DNA of 29,302 nucleotides from Knufia peltigerae (taxonomy: Eukaryota; Ascomycota; Eurotiomycetes; Chaetothyriales; Trichomeriaceae), in NCBI GenBank assembly GCA_030247855.1, contig JAPDRN010000227.1, positions 1-29,302 of the forward strand, written 5' to 3'. Each line of letters starts with the position of its first letter. Within the stretch, counting starts at the first letter, position 1. This document shows positions 9,310 to 17,297 of the stretch, piece after piece. Below the pieces are notes generated by a model. It did not search any database. It saw only the letters and a list, made by a program, of their open reading frames with translations, and was not told the origin of the DNA. Both the position numbers and the translations under genes were made by a program.

Positions 9310-11055
9310 TTAGTCTCTACTCCAATCTGGCTCGCCACTCTTTTCGCGAATGCTCTTTCCCTGCCACATGAGCATCATGATGCACAGAGGAAAGAAGAAG
9401 ACGATCAGAGCCGCAAAGACGCCGAACGTGGCGCTGAAACCGACTTGTCTCAGCATGGGTGGCACGAAAAAGGGCGCCGTGTATGACAACAGGTTTCTGC
9501 TGAGATTGAAGACGAGACTGGCCTCGGCTCCTTGGCGAGGATATGATTCCAAGAGGTATGTTTGGCTGTGGGTGTGTGGGAGCTCGTCAGCTTTTTACTG
9601 TGTTTCGAAAAGAGAAAAAAGAGCCTGCGGCAAAACTCGCAGAAAGGGCACTTACATGACAGTTGTGGCTATCTCGACGCCAAAGATATAGAATCCCTGA
9701 CCGACCAATGGCGTCACCCAGCTGTCACCGAATTGAATCGAGATTCCGAACATGAGCAGTCCGCCCGGAGCCGTGATCAGTGCTGGCCATATGGCTCTCA
9801 ATCGTCTTTCCGGTCTCCATTCTTTGCCATCTCTCAAGCACTTCCTCGCAATGTAGTCGATCGCCGGTCCTGCGTAGGCTTCCCCCACCAAGGCACCGAT
9901 CAGGCCGGAGAAGGCGGTCAGCCCCACGTCAAGTACGTTGAAATGGAAGGGTGGCCCTTGGAAGATCAGCGGGATCTGAGCCGTGATACCGACGTGCATC
10001 ATGTACGTCACGCCGAACCAGAATGAAGCCATGGCGACGGCTGGGTAGGTGAACATGACAAAGGGACGGGTGAAAATGAAGAAGAAGCTGTGTTGTTTGC
10101 TGGCGTCCCGCTTCGGTCGATGAATGCCGTACCTGGCCCACAGACCTGGTTTCTCAGCGACGTTGTCCCGGCCCGTTTCGAGCGAGGAGGAGTTGGACTC
10201 AAGTCGGTCACGAATAAATATGGTTTCCGGAAGAAAGACAATCTGCATCAGCAGTCCAGTTGCGATCAAGATGAGTGATATCCACTGGGACCATCTCCAG
10301 CCCAGGCTCTTGTTGTTGATAATGGCGCCTCCGACGATACCGCCGGCGAAAGGGGAGACGACGATTGCGAGTGTCGAGATTCCCACCATCTTGCCCTTTT
10401 CGTGTCGAAAGAACTGGGCACACACTGGTCAGCTTGCCTTTTTTTTTGACTTCAAAACATATGGGGGGTTGCGCGAGTATTTACAATGTCACCGATACTA
10501 GCAGGACCCAATGTCCAGAAAGCAGATCCACCCAGGCCTTGAATGACTCTTCCAACCATGCATGCACCGTAGCTTTGAGCACTTGCGACCACGATTGATC
10601 CCACGATGGCAATGACATTCGACATCAACAGAACAGGCCTTCGGCCGATAAAATGGCTCAAAGGACTCCACAAGAAGGGTCCGACCGCGTACAGAGCCAC
10701 AGGTGTGTTTCCAAGGTACACAGCGATGTCTTTTGTGGTGCCGTACGTTTCTGCCAGCTCCAAGGTACCGGGAACGAGGGATGTCACTGCCATATAGCAG
10801 ACGAATGCCAGGTAAGATATCGTGATCATGGCCATGTATTTGCGGAAATACGACCTGCGGTGGGGGGAGAAATCCTTCAGTGTCTGCCGTGTCACTCTCC
10901 TAGAACGGAAGCCCTTACCAGTTTAATGGGTCTGTTGGATCGTCGGATGGTTGTGGCATCAAGACTATACCGTTACGCATTTTGAGATTTTCTTCGCCGC
11001 CACCGGAGGGGTCATCTTTGGCGTCTGCCAATGCACCTTTTGTTGTACGCCGCAT
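9310..11055 (-). CDS. MFS transporter, DHA1 drug/polyamine:H+ antiporter type (4 exons, 506 aa)
   Basis: Twelve-helix plasma-membrane exporter of the DHA1 class (Flr1/Tpo1-like), probably extruding a small organic compound in exchange for protons. Exons on the minus strand are 11055-10919, 10854-10485, 10413-9656 and 9565-9310, giving 507 codons including TAA. The hallmark DPTDPLNW is completed across intron 1. PVALYAVGPFLWSPLSHFIGRRP is the motif A region. GPASIGDI is followed after intron 2 by FFRHEKGKMVGI. VSPFAGGIVGGAI is the antiporter motif C in helix 5. The last exon carries LLESYPRQGAEASLVFNLSRN and the final two helices. ATG 11055 has a good context (G at -3); ATGs at 11226 and 10980 are in frame and possible. 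It is divergent from the alcohol dehydrogenase. Class is firm, substrate unknown. Confidence 0.9.
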
Positions 11056-11855
11056 CTCGCCTTCTTTTACTGTGTTAGTCACCCTGTCGCAGAAATGTTG
11101 GGCAGAGAGTTCGGTCCGCGCATACCAAAATGAGCTAAATCGGTCTTTGATACCATCTTTCCCTCCTGGATTTTCGAGATTCTCGAAACAGCCTTTACTC
11201 CGTACGGGCTCAAAATATATACTCATCAAAAGGTGTGTTTGGATTTACTCGCAGGGGTACTTATACCACCCATGCTCCTGGGGCGCGGTCCCAGATCTTG
11301 ATCCACCCCCCAATTTTTCTCCATAGTCGTCTTCTCTTGCGAATGCAAGCTTAGTCCCTAACAGACGATACATGCAGTACAGACAGTACAAAAAGTGCAA
11401 TTCGTCACGGATGCAGACATCCTCTGGACGCCCCATCCCCAATCGTATGGGGTATAGTACTCTCCACTTTTGATGCCGTACATTCAAACTTGTACTTACT
11501 GTGCAGACCCTGAGAAACCGATTCAACAGAATGTTGTTAACAGTGAAATGGATATCTTGATTGGGATATGTGATTGATTGGGGTCGTTTTCTATCGGGTG
11601 CATGCAACCGATGATCGAACATGTATGCATGCACCCCACGAGCGTCGGCTGTTGTTGTAACAAGTATTTCTTGGAGATCAAACGACCCCGGTGATGTTTG
11701 TCAATGCCACGCGAGCCGGGGTTGAATCCTGGGCGAAGAAGCCAGTCCTTGTGATACATGTTTCGACTATCTTACCCGCAAGGTCACGCAACACTTCTTT
11801 TACGACGATACAGGAGCAGAGGTTCAAGTTGACGCCGTTGGATAGCAACAAAGCA
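11056..11855. other. Divergent promoter region, DHA1 transporter / alcohol dehydrogenase
   Basis: An 800-bp shared upstream region. Frames on both sides stay open upstream of the chosen ATGs (minus to 11226, plus back to 11694), so longer N-termini are possible. It contains an exact 11-bp inverted repeat, listed separately. No other gene was recognised. Confidence 0.5.
11596..11636. promoter_or_regulatory. 11-bp inverted repeat between divergent transporter and dehydrogenase
   Basis: GGGTGCATGCA at 11596-11606 is repeated exactly in inverted orientation as TGCATGCACCC at 11626-11636, with 19 nt between. Each arm contains the palindromic core TGCATGCA. The position, 220 bp from the dehydrogenase ATG and 540 bp from the transporter ATG, would suit a binding site for a dimeric regulator. 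That role is inferred. Confidence 0.4.
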
Positions 11856-12932
11856 ATGCCTGGATCATTGCCCTCAGAAGTACCGAGTCGCTCTCTAGCG
11901 GCGATTCAGGACGCCTCTACCAACAAAATTTCGACCCGGGAGAGAGAAACGCCTACACCAGAATCGACCCAAGTTCTTGTGAGGATCAGTTGTACGGGAG
12001 TCTGCGCCTCGGATTTACATCTCAGCAGGAGGGACCTCCCGTACCTACAGCCCACGGTGTCGATCGGTGGCCACGAAGGGGTTGGAAACATTGTCGGTTT
12101 GGGCGGCGAAGTCGACGAGAGAGTCTGGAAAGTCGGCGACCGAGTCGCTGTTCGATGGCTACACCGAGTTTGTTTGGAGTGTGACCTGTGTACGACCGGG
12201 GGGCACGAAAACCTCTGTCCAAACAGAAAAATCAGCGGGAAAGACGTCGAGGGTTGTTTTGCTCAATACGCCCTGGCCGATTCGAAGTACCTCGTGCGTA
12301 TCCCGGATGGGATCAGCGACGACGCGGACGCCGCTCCCATCCTGTGCGCGGGAGTGACGGTCTGTAAAGCACTGAAGATTGCAAACCTAGGAAAAGGGTC
12401 GTGGGTGGCCATCGCCGGGGCTGGAGGAGGGTTGGGTCATCTTGCGATTCAATATGCAACGGCCATGGGTCTGAGGCCTATTGGTCTGGACGCCGGCAAA
12501 AAGGAGATTTGTTTATCTCTAGGTGCCGAGGGGTACGTCGACGTTTTGGAGTGCAAAGACAGCGTCGCCGAGGTTCAAAGATTGACTGGGGGGAAAGGTG
12601 CCTCTGGGGCATTGATATGCGCGTCCAATGGAAAAGCCTACGCCGATGCTGTCAAATACCTGGCAAAAGCTGGGACGATGGTGTGTATAGGTCTACCACC
12701 CAAACCGTCACCTATCCCAGTCTTGCCCGAGGACTTTATCGCGAGGGGAATCAAAATCATGGGCACATCCACGGGTACTTTGAAAGACACCGAAGAGGCC
12801 TTGGACTACGTGGCTCGAGGACTCGTCAGACCGAGATTGGTTGAAAAGTCCTTGGACGATATTGAGAGTGTCTTGGAAGATATCGAACGTGCCAAAGTAG
12901 AGGGAAGGGTGGTTATCAGAATGGTACATTGA
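11856..12932 (+). CDS. Zinc-dependent alcohol dehydrogenase (MDR family), 358 aa
   Basis: Medium-chain zinc alcohol dehydrogenase interconverting alcohols and aldehydes or ketones, probably with NAD(H), in the cytosol. Catalytic zinc ligands are C50 (TGVCASDLH), H73 with E74 (GGHEGVG) and C164 (PILCAGVT). The structural zinc lobe has C106, C109, C112 and C120. The Rossmann glycine motif GAGGGLGHLAIQYA begins at 188, and D212 (GLDAG) at the end of the second strand favours NAD over NADP. The frame is open from 11691, but family length (about 350 residues) and an ATG with A or G at -3 support a start at 11856; ATG 11694 would add 54 residues without family similarity. There is no intron. It resembles yeast-type ADH1 or propanol-preferring enzymes. 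Divergent transcription with a DHA1 exporter hints at shared control. Substrate unknown. Confidence 0.92.
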   Translation: MPGSLPSEVPSRSLAAIQDASTNKISTRERETPTPESTQVLVRISCTGVCASDLHLSRRDLPYLQPTVSIGGHEGVGNIVGLGGEVDERVWKVGDRVAVRWLHRVCLECDLCTTGGHENLCPNRKISGKDVEGCFAQYALADSKYLVRIPDGISDDADAAPILCAGVTVCKALKIANLGKGSWVAIAGAGGGLGHLAIQYATAMGLRPIGLDAGKKEICLSLGAEGYVDVLECKDSVAEVQRLTGGKGASGALICASNGKAYADAVKYLAKAGTMVCIGLPPKPSPIPVLPEDFIARGIKIMGTSTGTLKDTEEALDYVARGLVRPRLVEKSLDDIESVLEDIERAKVEGRVVIRMVH

Positions 12933-14141
12933 AGAGGCCAATATCACCTTGAGGTCTACTAGCTCACTAGTACTCAGTCAACATACCTACATACATATAT
13001 ATATGTGGCGACATTGATCCATCACAAACCAACCCTTCAATTTACCACAATTCGTGGGTTTGGCAATGGTTTTTCTTCTCTTAGAGATGTACTGCGAGCA
13101 CCCCCCTTTTTTCCCCTCTCTTTCTTGGAAAAAAAAGAGGACTTACCTACCCAGATCTTACTTTACATGCAGAGTACGGATACTGTGTCCATACGCGCGG
13201 AGATAGGGAGTAAGAAACCAGAACAAAGTAGAATGGGCGCTCGGGTGCATGTCTCCGGCACGCCATCAAACAAAGTCGGGAATGTACAATGCAGATCACA
13301 ATCCCTGAAAATGGGAACAAAGAATCGGTCCGGTCTCCGATAACTCGTGACGAGTACGAGCAGTATGTTGCGAGTCATACCCGTCATATCGGGGGTTGTC
13401 CAAGCTTACCAACAAGACTACCCCTACGCCGGCAAGGTAGGTTGGTATTCGAGACTCGACCTGGTTCAGCGGAAAGCATTTCAAAAAATGACACCCCATC
13501 AACTAAACAACCCATGTGGCTTCTCACTTTCACACCTGCCCTGATCAATATTGGATGCGGCTCCATTTAGTAGAGAGAGGCAACCAGAAATGGGTCTCGG
13601 CGGTTCGAGACGACCGCTGGTGCTATTGAACGACTCGTTACGATGTGCCTCTACAATACTCCCAAACATACAATACATTCAAGACATGTACAAGCTCCGC
13701 GGTCAGTAACTCTTTACCAAGACGGAAGGCTTGACTTGGCTTCACGGATTTGCCAAAAGCTTGTTTGTACCGCGTTCTAATCCTCATCATTAAACGTTGG
13801 TGGCGTTTCCCCCGAGTATGATGAATGTACAACAGGACACGAGTAATACAGTAAAACGTCAAAGCTTTGGGTACAATACATGCCGCATTCGACCTGATGT
13901 TTTAGGTATGCAGGGCATGCTTTGTGATGGAATGCTACCAATGAGATTGACCTGACCTATACACATTCGGGAGCAGCTTGAATTGCTCCTTGTCTGAAAA
14001 TGCTCCAGACCGAGCGACTCAAAGATCCTTACTCGAAATAAGTACACGACGTTCCCAAAGCCAGACTGCGGTTGTAGAATTCGCTACACCCCTCTTCACC
14101 ATCTATTATCGACACCGTGATCTACAGTCAATTGGTTCGTC
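12933..14141. other. Gene-poor intergenic region
   Basis: About 1.2 kb downstream of the alcohol dehydrogenase. Only short overlapping frames on both strands, none with a recognisable domain. It contains a 14-bp AT palindrome at 12993-13006. No tRNA, transposon or repeat family was recognised. Confidence 0.5.
12993..13006. repeat. AT-dinucleotide palindrome
   Basis: ACATATATATATGT is a perfect 14-bp palindrome about 60 bp after the alcohol dehydrogenase stop codon. It is a short TA microsatellite and may help in 3'-end formation; nothing more can be said. Confidence 0.5.
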
Positions 14142-14768
14142 ATGCTTGCAAACCGAACTCCACCACCACCAACACGACGGGTCAAGCCTAGACTCTCCCC
14201 CGATAAAATCAATAAACAATTCATCGTAATCCCTTTCACTACCCGCGACAGCCGCTTCGTCCTCTGGTACTATTTCACCACGAACCTCGATTTCCAGTCA
14301 ATTGCCATTGCCAGGAACGCCACTTTCTGCAATAATCAACAGCAGTTGATGACTGCGCGGCAGGCAAGAAATATCGTCAACAAAATCGTGCGTCAGCGAT
14401 TACCGACCTTCAAAGGCGAATTGGCTCCAGACGGTCACTTTCCCAGACCAATAGGATTTGGCTGGGCTCCTTGTGACCATGGAATGTGCTGTTCCAAATT
14501 GGCAGAAACCGGAGGAAAACCGTCAATCGTTCGAAGTCTCAGGCGACAGGCGAAGAATGAGCATGACAATGGAAGCATCGCGACCACAATATGGCATGGC
14601 ACCTGGGATGAACTTCTGGCATGCCCAAGAGATCACAGTGCCGCAACTGATAAAGAGCAAGGCAACTCCAGATCAACACAGCCTGAGGAATGTCTAAGCT
14701 CTTCTTCAATCTCCTCGTACTCCTTGCGGTACCGCTTTCGGAAACTTCACAATCGCCGGAAGCTTTAA
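14142..14768 (+). CDS. Doubtful hypothetical protein, 208 codons
   Basis: An ATG-initiated uninterrupted frame in an otherwise gene-free 2-kb stretch. The product is basic, with a proline/arginine-rich start, a middle part (MTARQARNIVNKIVRQRL, about residues 69-86) that could be helical, and a serine-rich then arginine-rich end. There are no transmembrane segments, no signal peptide and no motif I recognise. It ends 215 bp short of the 3' end of the convergent minus-strand gene, so it could be chance open sequence or lie in that gene's 3' UTR. Listed because of its length and isolation, not because of homology. Confidence 0.25.
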   Translation: MLANRTPPPPTRRVKPRLSPDKINKQFIVIPFTTRDSRFVLWYYFTTNLDFQSIAIARNATFCNNQQQLMTARQARNIVNKIVRQRLPTFKGELAPDGHFPRPIGFGWAPCDHGMCCSKLAETGGKPSIVRSLRRQAKNEHDNGSIATTIWHGTWDELLACPRDHSAATDKEQGNSRSTQPEECLSSSSISSYSLRYRFRKLHNRRKL

Positions 14769-14983
14769 ATGCAATGTTTGAGCAGTTGGCACGGTGGAGG
14801 ACGTTGTATGTTCACGTCCACCGCTAGGAAGGTGCCATGAAAAGTGTAGGCCCTCTGGACAGGTTGCAGAAATGATTTGGACACCTGCGATGCACAAATC
14901 ACTCCTTCGCGGTTCTCTGCCATAAGCAAATACCTGTCGGATTTGGCTCGCACAGAGCGCGAACTGATTGCTGAGTTCGAATC

Positions 14984-16888
14984 TCATGATGAGCCCCACC
15001 AGCGTGTCTTACCTCTTACACCACCAGTCTCGTAAGCCGACTCCTCCTCCACGAACTTGAGCCTTTCGACGACTTGACGAGCCCTGAAACTTTTGACAAA
15101 CTTCCAAGCTTCAGTATCTGCCAAATTCCAGGCTTCAGCAACCCTTCGAATCTCGAGCAAATTCTCATCCTTGCTGCGGATCGTCTTCGCAGCCTTGAGC
15201 AAAAGATCCACTTCAATGGCCGCCTGTTCTTCTGATGGTGGATCGGGGTCAGAACCCTTCTTCCGTTCTGCAGGCAGTCCAGCCGGAGACTTGGCCCAAC
15301 GTTCGGGTCCAGGAACTGGAGGAAGAGATTCACCATGAGAAACAGTCGTCCTTGGAATTGGAAATCCAAAGTGCCAGTCAAGATGCTCAAGCCAGTCTTC
15401 TGGAAACGGAGCGATCTTTTCTTCCTTGGGGTGAGCATCGTTTGTCGGAGATTTTGGAGGAGGCGGAGGGGGCCAGAAGGAAGCCGGAAAGTGTTCGGTT
15501 GTGAACCATAAGGAACGGCTGGAACCGTAATCTGAAGCCACAGCATCCTTCAAGCTAACAACTCGACTTGGACCTCCTCTAGAGTCCCCAAGGAGGTCAC
15601 GAGTGACGGCGGTGATCCAAGGATCCCTATCGGTGTGCCGTCTGATATGTGCGACGGTCAGAACATCGCTTTGATTAGCCAGCGTGGCCATGGTGTAAGG
15701 ATGGGGTACGATGGAAATTGTAAATAATGACGATGTATTCCTGAAGGAGGGTGCAACGTTTATTCGCATCTTGGATCCGATACAAGGACTGCATTTTGGT
15801 CGGTTGGGCGGGCAAGAAGACTGGAGTATCGAGGCCGGGCATTCGGCAAGGAGTCCCGCTAGATCTTTGGCTGGCTTTACAAGCGAGAAGGTATGCGCTG
15901 CAAGCGGCTGCAACACAGCAATACCACTGCTAAAACTGTTCTGCCATATGGTATGGAGATGTGCAATCATCAACTGGTTGAGTGAGCGCCGACCTTTGCT
16001 AGGGTCTTTGAGAATTTGTTCGGCGAGAATTGGATATTTGGCGGGTATCGTTTGAGAGTCGTAGTGCGCTATCGATGTAGGCTGCTCAACTTTGAACCAC
16101 TCAGACCCCAGTGCCTCTGTTATGGAAGTGATAGAAGATTTTAACTTGGAGTTTTCAAGAGCCGCTCGGATGGCATTATCGATCTGAGTTTGTTCCCCAG
16201 CAAACAAACCGGATCCAAGTCCTTCGAATCTGAGAAGATGTGGATATTGTCCGCGGCGTAGATGTGAAAGCAAAAGATCATCGTAGGCTCCCATTGGCAG
16301 ACAGTACCAGCTGGCCAGCATCCCTGTTCCCATGTGAGCCCATGCCATCCACTGCCTATATTCCTGATCCAGCGCAGCGGGAAGCTTCTCCGCCTGCATA
16401 GTTTGATATAATGGATGGCTCATAGCCTCGGCCTCTGTCAATATAACAGGACGGAAGCCGTGAGCCCACCATGCGCGGCGCCAAGTCAGAAGTAGCTCTC
16501 TGTCCACCTTTTTCACATTCTCGTCCCTTCTCACAGTGGTGTCGTAGTAGGTGTACACGGGAGGACGGTCAGACAGCGGCGGAAGAACGACTCGTTCCTC
16601 GTCGAGAGTTATGGAAGAAGAGAAAGGGTTCAGCCATGTCCAATCACTGTGCCAGGAACTATCGCCGTGGGTGCTGTTCTTTTGTTGAGGAGGTTTGTGT
16701 GCGGACCTCTGAAAGGTGAAGCGGAAAGGTACGTTGAGATTCGTTAGGGACTCGCGGAGAGCTTCTCTATAACTAGAAGCTTCGTCCAAGGCATTGGCCG
16801 CTGGATTTGAAGTGGTACTGAAAATCACGATGCCAATCAAGAAGAATGCGCCAACAACGAGGTATCTGGAAAATCGTCTCGGAGGCAT
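14984..16888 (-). CDS. Conserved-looking type II membrane protein of unnamed function, 634 aa
   Basis: Single-exon protein with a basic N-terminus (PPRRFSRY) and one hydrophobic signal anchor at about 8-25, so probably a type II protein facing the Golgi/ER lumen. The luminal part starts with a proline-rich stalk to about 110. A compact block from 110 to 230 follows: a beta-strand-like VYTYYD, then LLTWRRAWWAHGFRPVIL (133-150), EYRQWMAWAHMGTGM (176-190) and an acidic AYDDLLL (201-207). Its order resembles glycosyltransferases with a nucleotide-sugar fold (Och1-like sugar-binding region), but a true DxD is not seen. The middle has clustered cysteines (CPASILQSSCPPNRPKCSPC). The C-terminal third is proline-rich with a run of six prolines, then a charged helical region. 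I recall similar unannotated fungal proteins but no assigned activity. It is divergent from lys2 with 409 bp between. A spliced C-terminus near GGVRGK is possible. Confidence 0.75.
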   Translation of the reverse strand: MPPRRFSRYLVVGAFFLIGIVIFSTTSNPAANALDEASSYREALRESLTNLNVPFRFTFQRSAHKPPQQKNSTHGDSSWHSDWTWLNPFSSSITLDEERVVLPPLSDRPPVYTYYDTTVRRDENVKKVDRELLLTWRRAWWAHGFRPVILTEAEAMSHPLYQTMQAEKLPAALDQEYRQWMAWAHMGTGMLASWYCLPMGAYDDLLLSHLRRGQYPHLLRFEGLGSGLFAGEQTQIDNAIRAALENSKLKSSITSITEALGSEWFKVEQPTSIAHYDSQTIPAKYPILAEQILKDPSKGRRSLNQLMIAHLHTIWQNSFSSGIAVLQPLAAHTFSLVKPAKDLAGLLAECPASILQSSCPPNRPKCSPCIGSKMRINVAPSFRNTSSLFTISIVPHPYTMATLANQSDVLTVAHIRRHTDRDPWITAVTRDLLGDSRGGPSRVVSLKDAVASDYGSSRSLWFTTEHFPASFWPPPPPPKSPTNDAHPKEEKIAPFPEDWLEHLDWHFGFPIPRTTVSHGESLPPVPGPERWAKSPAGLPAERKKGSDPDPPSEEQAAIEVDLLLKAAKTIRSKDENLLEIRRVAEAWNLADTEAWKFVKSFRARQVVERLKFVEEESAYETGGVRGKTRWWGSS

Positions 16889-17297
16889 GATGACGCCGGT
16901 GGCTAGAAGAAAACAAAACCCATAGACAGAACAAGTTCAGAAAATGTTAGATTAGCATTGAAAGTACTCCTTGCCCCTGAAAATCACCACCGATATGCAC
17001 AAGATGTGTTGTTTATTGCATAGCACCTTCAGAGGTGTACGCGTTGCAGCTGGGGCAAGTCTCCAGAAAAGCCGCAGTTACGAGTACGAGTAGAGGTTGC
17101 TCCGGCTTACCTAAACAAGGCTGAAACTAACCAAAGTTGAGCGCCAAGGCAGCCTTGTCCAGCCTTGTCCAGGTTTTCCCCATGGTCCCACTACTGAGTC
17201 GCCAATTCCCTTCCGTCATCGGCCCAAAGAAATTTATCTACATTACTGACTCACTTGCACCGACTACCTCATTTTGAGTCCTACCAAATCTACGAAT
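16889..17297. other. Divergent promoter region, 634-aa membrane protein / lys2
   Basis: This 409-bp region must serve both genes. It has a Gcn4/CpcA-type TGACTCA at 17247-17253, a CCAAT at 17202-17206, a direct repeat AGCCTTGTCC twice at 17151-17170, and an inverted copy of its core (CAAGGCT) at 17116-17122. No other coding signal was recognised. Confidence 0.6.
17247..17253 (+). promoter_or_regulatory. Gcn4/CpcA (cross-pathway control) element upstream of lys2
   Basis: TGACTCA, the consensus site for the bZIP activator Gcn4 (CpcA/CPC1 in filamentous fungi), lies 45 bp upstream of the lys2 ATG. A near match, TGAGTCG, occurs around 17195. Amino-acid biosynthetic genes including LYS2 are known targets of general amino-acid control, so function here is likely, though the site is close to the start codon. 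Confidence 0.6.

Noticed and set aside
11245..11759. Minus-strand frames of 78-129 codons in the transporter/dehydrogenase intergenic region
   Set aside because: Overlapping, compositionally random, with no motif or plausible exon join.
13560..13625. GGTTCGAGAC resembling a tRNA B box
   Set aside because: The terminal CC of the B box is missing, and no A box or cloverleaf stems could be placed around it.
14706..14999. Possible extra 3' exon for the 634-aa membrane protein, using a GTAAGA donor near 15010 and a GACAG acceptor near 14935
   Set aside because: The frame can be joined, but the added sequence shows no recognisable motif, and the unspliced frame ends naturally at 14984.
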